64,000 nt of DNA from Neorhizobium alkalisoli (GCF_007829835.1 NZ_VIWP01000004.1:186001-250000), one strand, 5' to 3'; counted from the first letter of the stretch, positions 44,327 to 55,028 are shown. Numbers and translations are program-made. Notes: a model not told the origin generated them from the sequence alone.

Positions 44327-45538
44327 ATGAGCAGCAATTATCGTTGGGTAATCGTTTTTGCCGGCGGGCTGATGGGCTGCGTCGCCATGGGCGCCATGTT
44401 CTCGCTTGCCATTTTCCTGGCACCGATTGCCGAGGCGACCGGCTGGTCGCATGCGGGCATATCGAGTGCCATGACGGTGAATTTTATCGTCATGGGAATC
44501 GGCAGTTTCTTCTGGGGTGCGGCGAGCGACCGGTTTGGCGCCCGCGTCGTCGTGCTGATCGGTTCGCTGATCCTCGGGCTGGCGCTTGTGCTTGCAAGCC
44601 GGGTGGAAACGCTGATCGCCTTCCAGCTGGTTTATGGTTGTCTCGTCGGCCTCTCGGCCAGCGCCTTTTTCGCGCCGATGATGTCGGTCACCATGGCCTG
44701 GTTCGACAAGAACAGAGGGCTTGCCGTCTCGCTGGTTTCCGCCGGCATGGGCATGGCGCCGATGACGGTCTCGCCGATCGCCCGCTGGCTGATCACCGAT
44801 TACGGCGACTGGCGTTTCGCCATGCTCGTCATCGGTATCGGCGCCTGGGTCATTCTCGTGCCGACGGCCATGCTGGTCCGAAATCCGCCCGTCGCCGCAG
44901 CCGGCGCGGCGCCTGAAACCGAGGCCGAAGGCGCCGGAATGCCGCTATCGACCGTATTTCGGTCGCCGCAGTTCCTCGTGCTCGGTTTCACCTTCTTCGC
45001 CTGCTGTGCGGCCCATTCCGGCCCGATCTTCCACATGGTGAGTTATGCCATGACCTGCGGCGTCGCACCCATGGCCGCCGTGACGATCTACAGCGTCGAA
45101 GGTGCGGCCGGTCTGGGCGGCCGCATTCTCTATGGCCTCCTTGCCGACCGTGTCGGCGTCAAGCCAGTGCTGATCATTGGCCTCCTGATCCAGGCCGTGG
45201 TGATTGCCGCCTACACTCTGGCCAGCGACCTTTCCCATTTCTACATGCTGGCGATTATTTTCGGTGGAACCTATGGTGGCGTCATGCCGCTTTATGCGGT
45301 TCTGGCACGCGAATATTTCGGTCCGAAAATTCTCGGCACCGTTCTCGGCGCCGCCTCGATGCTGTCGAGCATCGGCATGGCTTTTGGCCCGCTCGCAGGC
45401 GGCTGGGCCTTCGACGCCTTCAACAATTACAACGGGCTTTTCTTGGGCTCAGCCTTGGTCGGGCTGGGTGCGGTGCTGATCGCGCTGTTCTTCCCGCCGC
45501 TGCCCGGCCGTGAGGCGGAGAAACTTCAACCAGCATGA
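44327..45538 (+). CDS. MFS transporter (OFA/monocarboxylate-like)
   Basis: 403 residues, 12 membrane helices. The opening MSSNYRWVIVFAGGLMGCVAMGAMFSLAIFLAPIAEATGWSHAGISSAM and SFFWGAASDRFGARVVVLIG (motif A) resemble the oxalate:formate antiporter and monocarboxylate porter families of MFS; a second motif A is LGGRILYGLLADRVGVKPVLI. The substrate is probably a small carboxylate, by family only. An ATG after GGGAGGCATC starts the gene. It shares a bidirectional terminator with the convergent TRAP binding protein. Confidence 0.88.
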   Translation: MSSNYRWVIVFAGGLMGCVAMGAMFSLAIFLAPIAEATGWSHAGISSAMTVNFIVMGIGSFFWGAASDRFGARVVVLIGSLILGLALVLASRVETLIAFQLVYGCLVGLSASAFFAPMMSVTMAWFDKNRGLAVSLVSAGMGMAPMTVSPIARWLITDYGDWRFAMLVIGIGAWVILVPTAMLVRNPPVAAAGAAPETEAEGAGMPLSTVFRSPQFLVLGFTFFACCAAHSGPIFHMVSYAMTCGVAPMAAVTIYSVEGAAGLGGRILYGLLADRVGVKPVLIIGLLIQAVVIAAYTLASDLSHFYMLAIIFGGTYGGVMPLYAVLAREYFGPKILGTVLGAASMLSSIGMAFGPLAGGWAFDAFNNYNGLFLGSALVGLGAVLIALFFPPLPGREAEKLQPA

Positions 45539-45543
45539 ACGCG

Positions 45544-45575
45544 AAAGGCCCGGCCGTTTTCACGGCCGGGCCTTT
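45544..45575. terminator. Bidirectional terminator between convergent transport genes
   Basis: A perfect 14-bp stem, 45544-45557 with 45562-45575, loop TTTC, flanked by A and T tracts on either side as AAAGG...CCTTT. Confidence 0.85.
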
Positions 45576-45596
45576 CAGCAAAACGAAGTGGCAAGA

Positions 45597-46733
<1,137 letters not shown>

Positions 46734-47005
46734 TTACGCGGCGTCATTCAATTCCTAGTCCGTCCGATTTGCCGACGACAAGCGCAAACGCGAAAAATAC
46801 AGCATTCGCCCGTTTGTGCCTGTCGGCACATGCGCCTTTTGCTTGCATCGGTCCATAAACCGATCATTTCACAAAGGGCAAGAATGGTGTCGGAAAATTG
46901 CGATCTCCGGTGGAAGTTTTTTTTGATTATTGCGCGCTGCGGCATTTTTCCTGCGGACTGGATTACGGCCTGCAAACCGCTTGAATTTTCCCCGGCGATC
47001 TTTAA

Positions 47006-47022
47006 TTTAGAATAATTCTAAA
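47006..47022 (+). promoter_or_regulatory. Iron control element (Irr-type ICE)
   Basis: TTTAGAA-TAA-TTCTAAA, a near-perfect palindrome with the ICE consensus, 11 bp before the mbfA start. Irr binds such elements in rhizobia; this position overlapping the leader suggests repression. Everything else in the 332-bp gap from 46701 to 47032 is featureless, with no gene seen. Confidence 0.85.
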
Positions 47023-47032
47023 AAGAGGATCG

Positions 47033-48019
47033 ATGATGTTCAGCCGCCTGCTTCCCCAGTCCCGACGCCCTTTCTCTTCGTTGAGCGAAGAGGAAATCCT
47101 GGCGCTCGCCATCGCCTCGGAGGAAGAGGATGCGCGCATCTATCTTGCCTATGCGGACGGGCTGCGTGACCGGTACCCGGGCTCGGCAAAAGTGTTCGAG
47201 GATATGGCGGAGGTCGAGCAGACCCACAAGAACATGCTGATCGGGATGTTCCAGTCGCGTTTTGGCGAGCGCATCCCGTTGATCCGGCGCGAACATGTGC
47301 GCGGCTTCTACCAGCGCAAGCCGGACTGGCTGCGCAAGAACCTGTCTCTGGAAGCGGTCCGCATGCAGGCGGAGATGATGGAGGAGCAGGCCGCCCGTTT
47401 CTATCGTGAAGCCACCACCCGCGTCTCGGATGCCTCGACACGCCAGCTGCTCGGCGATCTGGCGCTCGCAGAAGAAGGGCATGGCGATATTGCCCGCATG
47501 CTCGAAGGCAAACATGTTCCGGAAGACACGCTGAAGCAGGAAAACGAGGATGCGAGGCGGCAGTTCATCCTCACCTATGTTCAGCCGGGCCTTGCCGGCC
47601 TGATGGATGGTTCGGTCTCCACACTCGCACCAATCTTTGCAGCAGCCTTTGCGACCGGAAATACTTGGTCCACCTTCCTGATCGGCCTCTCCGCATCGGT
47701 CGGTGCCGGCATCTCGATGGGCTTTACTGAGGCCGCCCATGACGATGGCAAGATTTCCGGCCGCGGCTCGCCGGTCAAGCGTGGCCTTGCCTCGGGCATC
47801 ATGACGGCGCTCGGTGGCCTGGGCCACGCATTGCCCTATCTCATCCCGCATTTCTGGACCGCGACCGCGATTGCCGCCATCGTCGTCTTCTTCGAACTCT
47901 GGGCCATCGCCTTCATCCAGAACCGCTATATGGAAACGCCGTTTATGCGGGCCGTTTTCCAGGTCGTTTTCGGTGGTGCGCTTGTCCTCGCCGCAGGCAT
48001 CCTGATTGGAAATGGGTGA
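47033..48019 (+). CDS. mbfA: Membrane-bound ferritin / iron exporter MbfA
   Basis: 328 residues in two domains. Residues ~20-165 form a rubrerythrin/ferritin-like di-iron bundle: LAIASEEEDARIYLAYADGLRDRYPGSAKVFEDMAEVEQTHKNM and later MMEEQAARFYREATTRVSD...LALAEEGHGDIARM supply the Glu and His ligands. The C-terminal ~150 residues are a VIT1/CCC1-like membrane domain (PGLAGLMDGSVSTLAPIFAAAFATGNTW, GISMGFTEAAHDDGK). MbfA exports ferrous iron in Agrobacterium and Bradyrhizobium. The ICE just upstream fits Irr repression at low iron. Start ATG 47033 or 47036. Confidence 0.95.
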   Translation: MMFSRLLPQSRRPFSSLSEEEILALAIASEEEDARIYLAYADGLRDRYPGSAKVFEDMAEVEQTHKNMLIGMFQSRFGERIPLIRREHVRGFYQRKPDWLRKNLSLEAVRMQAEMMEEQAARFYREATTRVSDASTRQLLGDLALAEEGHGDIARMLEGKHVPEDTLKQENEDARRQFILTYVQPGLAGLMDGSVSTLAPIFAAAFATGNTWSTFLIGLSASVGAGISMGFTEAAHDDGKISGRGSPVKRGLASGIMTALGGLGHALPYLIPHFWTATAIAAIVVFFELWAIAFIQNRYMETPFMRAVFQVVFGGALVLAAGILIGNG

Positions 48020-48118
48020 GAAGCGACGGCCTACGGCCGGCAAAACGCTCCAGTGGAGCGTTTTGAGCGCCGAACGCGCTGAGCCAAAGCGAAGCGCTGG
48101 GTTAGGTTGCGGCAAGCT
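48020..48118. repeat. Palindromic intergenic element after mbfA
   Basis: AAAACGCTCCA-G-TGGAGCGTTTT (48042-48064) is a perfect 11-bp-arm palindrome; it is followed by a GC-rich stretch with further short dyads (AACGCGC, AAAGCGAAGCGCT). This layout is typical of dispersed repeats in Rhizobiaceae. It could also end the mbfA transcript. Copy number is not known from this window. Confidence 0.5.
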
Positions 48119-49651
48119 CTAAGCCGCTTCCTGCTCGTCCCGTTTCACCGGCGCCGTCATGGAAAACACGGCGCCCCCTTCGTTTCGCATGGAAAATTCG
48201 CCGCCGATCTGCCTGACAAAATTGGCGATCAGCCTGCTGCCCATTCCGCCCTTGCGATTGAACTCTTCGAAGCCCGGCCCGTCGTCACGGATGACGAGGG
48301 TCAGTGACTGGCCGTCGCTGGCGAGCTTGACGGAAAGCCTGCCGCCCTTTCGCTCGGCAAATGCATATTTGAAGGCGTTCGACACGACTTCATTGATGAT
48401 CATGCCGAGTGGAAGCGCCTGATCGCGGTCGACGGTCAGGTCCTGCAGGTCGAGGGAAAGCGTGGTGGAGGCATCATATCCGGACGCGATGTCGGTAATC
48501 AGCTTGGTCGCATAAGGCGCAACGTCCACTTCGTCGAACTGGTCGGTCTTGTAGATCTGTTCGTGGACGGCGATCATCGCCGCGATACGCCTCGACATGT
48601 CCTCGCGGGCTTCGCTCGGCAGCTGCTGTAGGCGCACCAGCGCCATCACGGCCTGCAGGTTGTTCTTCACCCGATGGTGGATTTCTCGCAGCAGGAAGCG
48701 GTTTCGCTCCAGTGCCTGTTCCAGTTCATCATTGCGCAAGGCGGTCCGATAGAGCAGCCGGTAGATCCAGAAGGCTCCGACGACCAGAATGGCCATCAAG
48801 GGCACCATCAGCATGGCATCGGAAAAGAGATTGCTCCAGAACTGGTCCAGAACCTCCTGACGCTCGATCGCCGCAAGCGCTATTAGCGGCCAGCCCTGCA
48901 CTTTCCAGAACGCGACGATCCGGGCGTAACCGTCGATCTGTGAAACGGGGTTGTGGTAGAAACCGGATTTGTTGTTGCGGGTGAGGGGATACCATTCGGT
49001 CGTGCTGAGATCGACCGGCTTTGACGCGACGGGCCTGCGGGCGATCAGCCAGCCATCATCGCGCACCACCGATATCGTCGAATGCGGACCGAGATCCATC
49101 GACGCCCAGAAGCGGTCGAGATTCTCGTTGGGAATGGTGATGCTGGCAACGCCCGTGAATGTTCCCTTGTGATCGATGCGCCGGGCAATGATGAAGGCGG
49201 GCCTGCCTGCCCTTTCATCGTCCAGCAAGCGGCTGAAGGTGAGCTCTTCTCCTTCGCTCAGGCGCTTGAAATAGGCGCGATTGGCATGGTTGGGCAAAAG
49301 TCCGTCGGTGCGACTGGAAAACCGCATGGCGCCGCCGCTGTCGAGCAGCGAATATTCGAACCCGACCGGCAATTCACCGACCGCCTGCGACATTTCCCGG
49401 ACAAGGTCTGCTGAAGAATCGATCGGCCGGTCGCCAAGCGCCGCCTCGATCCTCTTCAGGGCAAGATCGCTTGCCTCCATCATCCATTCCATATGCGCGG
49501 CGACGACATGGGCGGAAGAAACGGCCTTTGCCTCTCCTTCGCGCAAGGCGCTGTTATAGTTGCCGTAGACGATCAGCCCGGCCACAGTCATGATGGTGAG
49601 AAGCAGAGCCGCAGTCAGCCAGATCGGCAATGTGGGCATCGCAGCCCCCAT
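48119..49651 (-). CDS. Membrane sensor histidine kinase (HisKA_2 family)
   Basis: About 510 residues. Two membrane helices (near residues 10-30 and ~280-300) flank a periplasmic Cache-like sensor domain, MEASDLALKRIEAALGDRP through YHNPVSQIDGYARIVAFWKVQGWPLIALAAI. The cytoplasmic part has the HisKA_2 phosphoacceptor stretch LREIHHRVKNNLQAVMALVRLQQLP and an HATPase_c end, LGMIINEVVSNAFKYAF...LVIRDDGPGFEEFNRKGGMGSRLI. No response regulator is adjacent. The start is uncertain: 49651, 49639 and a GTG at 49720 are all possible. It probably signals in the general stress or LOV-HK-like class. Confidence 0.9.
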   Translation of the reverse strand: MGAAMPTLPIWLTAALLLTIMTVAGLIVYGNYNSALREGEAKAVSSAHVVAAHMEWMMEASDLALKRIEAALGDRPIDSSADLVREMSQAVGELPVGFEYSLLDSGGAMRFSSRTDGLLPNHANRAYFKRLSEGEELTFSRLLDDERAGRPAFIIARRIDHKGTFTGVASITIPNENLDRFWASMDLGPHSTISVVRDDGWLIARRPVASKPVDLSTTEWYPLTRNNKSGFYHNPVSQIDGYARIVAFWKVQGWPLIALAAIERQEVLDQFWSNLFSDAMLMVPLMAILVVGAFWIYRLLYRTALRNDELEQALERNRFLLREIHHRVKNNLQAVMALVRLQQLPSEAREDMSRRIAAMIAVHEQIYKTDQFDEVDVAPYATKLITDIASGYDASTTLSLDLQDLTVDRDQALPLGMIINEVVSNAFKYAFAERKGGRLSVKLASDGQSLTLVIRDDGPGFEEFNRKGGMGSRLIANFVRQIGGEFSMRNEGGAVFSMTAPVKRDEQEAA

Positions 49652-49839
49652 GGAACGTGGCAAACCTGTTTTCACATCGTCACGCACGACAGGGCTCCGG
49701 CCGCAATCACAGGCTGTCACGACCCCTTGGTCTGACAGGTGGTTTCCGACTCAAGGACAATAAGAACAACAACCCGCCACTGCAAGCGGGGCGGGTTGTC
49801 TGTCGCGAAAGCTGTGCAGCAGGTGCTGCCGGAAGAGAA

Positions 49840-50454
49840 TTAGCGCAGGGCACCGACGAGCAGGTCGCGGCCGTTTTCGATCGTTACCCAGCGGCCGGTA
49901 TTGAACGTCGCCTGACGCTTGAGGAAGGTGTAGGACGTGGCATACCAGGGCAGCACGTCGTTCTCGAGATTGTCGAGAATGAAGTCGCCATCGGAGGTGC
50001 GAAGGGTCAGAACCGCGTGACCTTCACCATCCGGCTTGCGAACGACAGTGATCAGCAGGTCGGAAAGCGCAAAACCTTCTTCCGCCAGTTCCTTGCGCTT
50101 CTGCAGGGCATAGTCCTCGCAATCGGCGTAGATGGTCGGATAGGTCCAGTACTCTTCCTTGCCATAGGCCTCGAGGTCGGTCTTGGCGATATAACGCGCA
50201 TTGACGTCGTGGTTGATGCGGCGGATGGCTTCCCAGCCTTTGGCGCTGACCTTGGCGGCGGGCGCCGAACGGCTCTTGATGTCGCATTCGGCGGGAAGGC
50301 GCTGGCAGAATTCGTAATGACCGATCGGCTGGGACGTTACCGCACCGGTCGTCATCGAAGCGATCGGCCTCGGGGCCGGCATGGCTGCACTTGCTGACGC
50401 AAGGACACATACTAGGATCGCGGCAACGCGCCGCGCCTGCAAGGCTTTCATCAT
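49840..50454 (-). CDS. Periplasmic transglutaminase-like cysteine proteinase (BTLCP)
   Basis: 204 residues with a signal peptide (ARRVAAILVCVLASASAAMP). The catalytic triad of the BTLCP (DUF920) family is readable: Cys in YADCEDYALQKRKEL, His in GEGHAVLTLRTSDG and Asp in FILDNLENDVLPW. In other bacteria, members cleave the periplasmic adhesin LapA (LapG), but the alphaproteobacterial copies are shorter and the target is unknown. A LapG-like role is inference. It is a stand-alone gene. Confidence 0.9.
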   Translation of the reverse strand: MMKALQARRVAAILVCVLASASAAMPAPRPIASMTTGAVTSQPIGHYEFCQRLPAECDIKSRSAPAAKVSAKGWEAIRRINHDVNARYIAKTDLEAYGKEEYWTYPTIYADCEDYALQKRKELAEEGFALSDLLITVVRKPDGEGHAVLTLRTSDGDFILDNLENDVLPWYATSYTFLKRQATFNTGRWVTIENGRDLLVGALR

Positions 50455-50590
50455 GAACCCGTCCCTTCAAGTCCTAACGAAAAGTTAAGGGCCGAAGGGC
50501 GGGTAAGTCAATCGTTCAGGATTTGTTAATCTTCGTTGATCTCGCTTTATGGTTAACAGTGCGGCATTTCTGTCCCAGCCCAAAATTTCA

Positions 50591-51394
50591 TCAATTATTA
50601 ATGAGGCTGGCGACGGCGGACCGCATCTTTTCGAGGTCCTGGGGGCGCGACAGGCGGTGATCGCCATCGCGGATCAGGGTCAGCACGACGTCGTCGGCCG
50701 GCAGGAATTCCATCAGCTTCAGCGCATGCTGGTAGGGTACGTCGGGATCCTGCATGCCCTGCAGGATATGTACCGGGCAGCCGGTTTCGATCATGCCGGT
50801 CATCACCCGGTTGTCGCGCCCGTCCTCGATCAGTGCCCGTGTATAGATGTTCGGCTCGGGACTATATTCGGAAGGCTCCTCGAAATAACCTTTTTCGGCC
50901 AGCGACTGGCGTTCGATATCTGTCAGGTTCGGCTCGATCAACTCGGCGGTGAAATCCGGTGCCGGCGCGATGAGGACGAGGCCTGCGACCTTCGGTGCGC
51001 CGCTCTTGGCTTTCAGCGCCTGCACCATGCGCAGCGCAATCCATCCGCCCATTGAGGAGCCGACCAGCAGCACTTTCTTCGGCGCCGCATGTTCGACGAC
51101 GGCGATTGCCTCTTCGAGCCAGCGGGAAATCGTCCCGTCGCGAAAGGCGCCACCGGAAATGCCGTGGCCGGAATAGTCGAAGCGGATCGACTCCAGTCCG
51201 AGTTCGTCTGCAAGAGCCTCGAGCGCGATGGCCTTCGTGCCGCTCATGTCGGACCGGTAACCGCCGAGCCAGACGAGTGCAGGCCTGTCCGAGCCGTCCA
51301 TCGCGGCCGGCCGGCGTTCCACGGCGATTTCGCGTTTGCTTTCACCGGAGCCGACAGCTACTTTGTAGGACGTAATATTGCTGGCATCTTGCAT
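50591..51394 (-). CDS. Alpha/beta hydrolase (ABHD10-like)
   Basis: 267 residues, cytosolic. PALVWLGGYRSDMSGTKAIALEALADELGLESIRFDYSGHGISGGAF is the oxyanion and substrate region, the nucleophile elbow is VLLVGSSMGGWIALRM (Ser), the acid is in MQDPDVPYQ and the His in IRDGDHRLSRPQDLEK. It resembles bacterial relatives of palmitoyl-protein thioesterase ABHD10; the natural ester is unknown. It diverges from infC. Confidence 0.86.
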   Translation of the reverse strand: MQDASNITSYKVAVGSGESKREIAVERRPAAMDGSDRPALVWLGGYRSDMSGTKAIALEALADELGLESIRFDYSGHGISGGAFRDGTISRWLEEAIAVVEHAAPKKVLLVGSSMGGWIALRMVQALKAKSGAPKVAGLVLIAPAPDFTAELIEPNLTDIERQSLAEKGYFEEPSEYSPEPNIYTRALIEDGRDNRVMTGMIETGCPVHILQGMQDPDVPYQHALKLMEFLPADDVVLTLIRDGDHRLSRPQDLEKMRSAVASLINN

Positions 51395-51573
51395 GGGGCA
51401 CTCCTATTTGATGGAGAACCCTATAAATCAGAATTGTACGTGTCACAGCAGGTGATTTTTCTGCAATGCTGTGCTATTGACTTCCGCACAGCGATCACGA
51501 CATTGCCGCCGGCTGGATGTTGGCGAGGCAGAGTCGTCGCCGCGTTCCAAAAACTATCTAGGAGAATACGACC

Positions 51574-52110
51574 ATTCGCAGACCCTTCAAAGCCGATGCC
51601 CCCGTCAAGGAGGGGCCGCGCTCCAACCGGGAAATTCGCATTCCCAAGGTCCAGCTTATCGATGCCGAAGGTCAGAACCTCGGTGTGGTTGCCACCGACC
51701 AGGCCCTTCGCATGGCAGAGGAAGCCGGCCTCGATCTCGTAGAGATCTCGCCGAACACCGAACCGCCGGTTTGCAAGATCCTCGACCTCGGCAAGCTGAA
51801 ATATGCGAACCAGAAAAAGGCCGCCGAGGCCCGCAAGAAGCAGAAGATCGTCGAAATCAAAGAAATCAAGATGCGCCCGAACATCGACACGCATGACTAT
51901 GACGTGAAGATGAAGGCCATGAACCGTTTCTTCGAAGAAGGCGACAAGGTGAAAGTCACCCTGAAGTTCCGTGGCCGTGAAATGGCTCACCAGGAACTCG
52001 GCATGAAGCTTCTCCTGCAGGTCAAGGACGACACGACCGAAATCGCCAAGGTGGAAGCCGAGCCCAAGCTCGAAGGCCGCCAGATGATGATGGTGCTGGC
52101 GCCGAAATAA
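51574..52110 (+). CDS. infC: Translation initiation factor IF-3 (AUU start)
   Basis: 178 residues starting at ATT 51574, which is preceded by TAGGAGAA. IF-3 mRNA starts with AUU in E. coli and relatives as part of autoregulation, so the codon is likely real; the next ATG (51712, inside ALRMAEEAG) would discard the N-terminal domain. From the [41 protein letters not shown] opens the N-domain, with [36 protein letters not shown] next and the C-domain [51 protein letters not shown] after. It leads the rpmI-rplT block. Confidence 0.95.
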   Translation: MRRPFKADAPVKEGPRSNREIRIPKVQLIDAEGQNLGVVATDQALRMAEEAGLDLVEISPNTEPPVCKILDLGKLKYANQKKAAEARKKQKIVEIKEIKMRPNIDTHDYDVKMKAMNRFFEEGDKVKVTLKFRGREMAHQELGMKLLLQVKDDTTEIAKVEAEPKLEGRQMMMVLAPK

Positions 52111-52141
52111 GCGCCGCATCTCACCGCCTCCAAGCGGTTTT

Positions 52142-52164
52142 GCCGGCGTTTCAGCCGGTTTTTA
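52142..52164 (+). terminator. Hairpin after infC
   Basis: CCGGC (52143-52147) / GCCGG (52154-52158) with a six-base loop, then TTTTT. It is 32 bp after the infC stop, before rpmI; a weak stem, so attenuation rather than full termination is likely. Confidence 0.5.
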
Positions 52165-52309
52165 GTGATGCTTCTTTCCCATTGCGCTTTTGACCGACTG
52201 CGGTTATAAGCGCCCGTCCGAACGGTCCGGCAGGGCATGCCGTGGCCGTTCTTGAATAGCTTGATCCAGCCTCGTCTGCTGGGTCGATACAAGAACATGG
52301 AGTAGCAAA

Positions 52310-52513
52310 ATGCCCAAGATGAAGACGAAGTCTGCTGCCAAGAAGCGGTTCAAGATCACCGCAACTGGCAAAGTTGTCGCTGCCGCCGCCGGCAAGCGCC
52401 ACGGCATGATCAAGCGGTCCAACAAGTTCATCCGCGATGCTCGCGGTACGATGATCCTTGCCGAACCTGATGGCAAGAAGGTTATCAAGAACTACCTGCC
52501 GAACGGTCTCTGA
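52310..52513 (+). CDS. rpmI: 50S ribosomal protein L35
   Basis: 67 residues: [67 protein letters not shown]. This matches L35, with the KKRFKxTxxGK motif. The ATG follows GGAG at 52301-52304 (ATGGAGTAGCAAA). Between infC and rplT, as usual; rplT follows after 40 bp. Confidence 0.98.
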   Translation: MPKMKTKSAAKKRFKITATGKVVAAAAGKRHGMIKRSNKFIRDARGTMILAEPDGKKVIKNYLPNGL

Positions 52514-52553
52514 GACCTCTTCGCTTTTTGGATCAGATTAAGGAGATCATGAC

Positions 52554-52958
52554 ATGGCACGCGTAAAACGTGGCGTAACTTCCCGCGCCAAGCACACCAA
52601 GACTTTGAAGGCAGCCAAGGGCTTCTACGGCCGCCGCAAGAATACCATCCGCGCCGCAAAGGCTGCAGTTGACCGTTCGCGTCAGTTTGCAACCCGCGAC
52701 CGTCGCGTCAAGAAGCGCAATTTCCGCGCTCTGTGGATCCAGCGTATCAACGCTGCCGTCCGCGAATCCGGCCTGACCTACGGCCGCTTCATCGATGGCC
52801 TCAACAAGGCTGGCATCGAAGTCGACCGCAAGGTTCTGTCCGACATGGCAATCCATGAGCCGGAAGCTTTCGGTGCGCTCGTCGCTGCTGCCAAGAAGGC
52901 TCTTGAGTACCTCAAGGATGCCGGTACGGCCAACGAGTTTGAAGCAGCCGTCAAGTAA
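52554..52958 (+). CDS. rplT: 50S ribosomal protein L20
   Basis: 134 residues: [41 protein letters not shown] is the rRNA-binding basic N-terminus, then the globular C-domain with [62 protein letters not shown]20 is an early assembly protein and in E. coli represses its own operon. AAGGAGAT precedes the ATG, and a strong terminator follows. Confidence 0.98.
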   Translation: MARVKRGVTSRAKHTKTLKAAKGFYGRRKNTIRAAKAAVDRSRQFATRDRRVKKRNFRALWIQRINAAVRESGLTYGRFIDGLNKAGIEVDRKVLSDMAIHEPEAFGALVAAAKKALEYLKDAGTANEFEAAVK

Positions 52959-52987
52959 GTCGGCGCCCAAGAGATAATTCTCTTCTC

Positions 52988-53030
52988 AAGAACCCGCGCC
53001 GGCCCTGGCCCGCGCGGGTTCTTTCGTTTT
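52988..53030 (+). terminator. Intrinsic terminator after rplT
   Basis: A perfect 11-bp stem AGAACCCGCGC (52989-52999) / GCGCGGGTTCT (53012-53022), followed by TTCGTTTT. Confidence 0.88.
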
Positions 53031-53052
53031 CACCGGAGGAAGGAGCCGTCGC

Positions 53053-53907
53053 GTGGTCGACGAGTTCATCAGCCTGAGACAGAAGCTGGGCCTGAAAACG
53101 GCCCATATCCCGGCATTGCCGGAAAGGGATGTGCCCATCCTGCTTGCGGCGCTGCTTTCAAGCTCCGGCCGCGTGCAGCCTGTCGCCTTGTCGTCCGGCA
53201 CGGTCTGGATCAAACGGCACGACGTCAAGAGCGGGCCGCGTTTCGCTGCAGTACAGCGCGCGCTTGCGGGCCTTCTTCGCATGCCATTCCTCAGGCCCTC
53301 ACCGGTGCCGGAAAAGGGCGATTACGCCGCCCGCGACATGCGCCGCATGCAGCGCTTCCGACAAAACGGCATTCCAACCGCGGACATTCTTTATGCTTCC
53401 GGCAGCGCCTTGGTTTTCAGCGACGTCGGCCGCACCGTCCACAAACTGCTCGCAGCCCTCGACGATCCCAAGGCGCATGACGACCTTCTCGTCTTCTGCT
53501 GCGAAGAACTCGGCCATCTCCATGCGATTGGGCTGTGCCACGGAAGACCTTTTCCGCGCGATATGTTCACCCGCGGCGGGCGGATCGGCTTTATCGATTT
53601 TGAAGAAGAGCCCGAGGCTGTGATGCCGCTGGAAGTGGCGCAGGCGCGCGACATCTGGCTTCTCTTCATGCAGGTCGCAAGCCGGGCAAAACTTGGCCGC
53701 GAGACCCATGACCGCGCCTACTTTGCCTGGGCGCAGGCGGCTCCCGCCGCTGCACGGCAAGAACTTGCGAAGCTCACCGGCTTTCTCGGCGGCTTTTTAT
53801 GGCTTGCCCGGTTGATCGGGCGGGTTCACATGGGTAGAGATCTGCGGCAGTTCATCCAGGCGACGACTACTCTTACAAACATCTTGAACGGGACTCTGAA
53901 CGGCTGA
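53053..53907 (+). CDS. Divergent kinase-like protein (Bud32/LPS-kinase-like)
   Basis: 284 residues. The fold reads as a small protein-kinase-like domain: a possible ATP-site Lys in TVWIKRHD (residue ~54), a catalytic loop reading [11 protein letters not shown] (~163) and a metal loop [10 protein letters not shown] (~180). The usual HGD of phosphotransferases is HGR here, a form seen in a family often labelled InaA/KEOPS-like, so activity is uncertain. GTG 53053 follows AAGGAGC. It lies between the ribosomal block and pheS with its own start signal; substrate unknown. Confidence 0.65.
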   Translation: MVDEFISLRQKLGLKTAHIPALPERDVPILLAALLSSSGRVQPVALSSGTVWIKRHDVKSGPRFAAVQRALAGLLRMPFLRPSPVPEKGDYAARDMRRMQRFRQNGIPTADILYASGSALVFSDVGRTVHKLLAALDDPKAHDDLLVFCCEELGHLHAIGLCHGRPFPRDMFTRGGRIGFIDFEEEPEAVMPLEVAQARDIWLLFMQVASRAKLGRETHDRAYFAWAQAAPAAARQELAKLTGFLGGFLWLARLIGRVHMGRDLRQFIQATTTLTNILNGTLNG

Positions 53908-53942
53908 AGCGCCGCAAGGAGGAAAACCCAAGCAGGGAAACG

Positions 53943-55025
53943 ATGACGGAACTCGATACACTGAAAACCGCTCTTCTGGCGGATGTCGCAGGCGCCTCGG
54001 ACGAAGCGGCGATCGAGGCTGTGCGTGTCGCAGCGCTCGGCAAGAAGGGATCCGTCTCGGAGCTCCTGAAGACGCTCGGCACGATGACGCCGGAAGAGCG
54101 CCAGACCCGCGGCGCGGCGATCAACGCGCTGAAGAACGAGATCACCGATGCGATCACCACCCGCAAGACGGTTCTGAAGGACGCCGCGATCGATGCGCGC
54201 CTCGCCGCCGAAGCACTCGACGTATCGCTGCCGGTCCGTTCCTCGCCGGCCGAACGCGGCCGTATCCATCCGATCAGCCAGATCGTCGACGAGATCACCG
54301 CGATCTTCGGCGACATGGGCTTTTCGATTGCCGAAGGCCCGGATGTCGAGACCGACTATTACAATTTCACGGCCCTGAACTTCCCCGAGGGCCATCCGGC
54401 CCGCGAAATGCACGACACCTTCTTCTTCGAACCCGACGAAAAGGGCGAGCGCAAGGTTCTGCGCACCCACACGTCGCCGGTTCAGGTGCGCACGATGGAG
54501 GCACAGAAGCCGCCGATCCGCATCGTCATTCCGGGCAAGACGTATCGCCAGGATTCCGACGCCACCCACTCGCCGATGTTCCACCAGGTCGAAGGCCTTG
54601 TCATCGACCGCAAGGCGCATGTCGGCAACCTGCGCTGGGTTCTCGAAGAATTCTGCAAAGCCTTCTTCGAGGTCGACAATGTCGTCATGCGTTTCCGCCC
54701 GTCCTTCTTCCCGTTCACAGAGCCGAGCTTCGAAGTCGACATCCAGTGCGACCGTTCCGGCCCGATCGTAAAATTCGGCGAAGGCACCGACTGGATGGAG
54801 ATTCTCGGCTGCGGCATGGTGCACCCGAACGTGCTGCGCGCCGGCGGTCTCGATCCGGATGAATTCCAGGGTTTTGCCTGGGGCATGGGCCTCGACCGTA
54901 TCGCCATGCTGAAATACGGCATGCCGGACCTGCGCGACTTCTTCAACGCCGATGTCCGCTGGATGAACCATTACGGTTTCCGCCCGCTCGACATGCCGAC
55001 GCTGTTCGGAGGGCTCAGCCAGTAA
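53943..55025 (+). CDS. pheS: Phenylalanyl-tRNA synthetase alpha subunit
   Basis: 360 residues. The N-terminal coiled arm comes first. Class II motifs follow: [48 protein letters not shown] (motif 1 region), [38 protein letters not shown] (motif 2) and [43 protein letters not shown] (motif 3). It charges tRNA-Phe together with PheT. pheT normally follows directly, but here three unrelated small genes intervene. Confidence 0.98.
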   Translation: MTELDTLKTALLADVAGASDEAAIEAVRVAALGKKGSVSELLKTLGTMTPEERQTRGAAINALKNEITDAITTRKTVLKDAAIDARLAAEALDVSLPVRSSPAERGRIHPISQIVDEITAIFGDMGFSIAEGPDVETDYYNFTALNFPEGHPAREMHDTFFFEPDEKGERKVLRTHTSPVQVRTMEAQKPPIRIVIPGKTYRQDSDATHSPMFHQVEGLVIDRKAHVGNLRWVLEEFCKAFFEVDNVVMRFRPSFFPFTEPSFEVDIQCDRSGPIVKFGEGTDWMEILGCGMVHPNVLRAGGLDPDEFQGFAWGMGLDRIAMLKYGMPDLRDFFNADVRWMNHYGFRPLDMPTLFGGLSQ

Positions 55026-55028
55026 GCG

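Noticed and set aside
52190..52210. TTGACC and TATAAG before rpmI as a promoter.
   Set aside because: Spacing is nine bases, far too short for a sigma-70 promoter.
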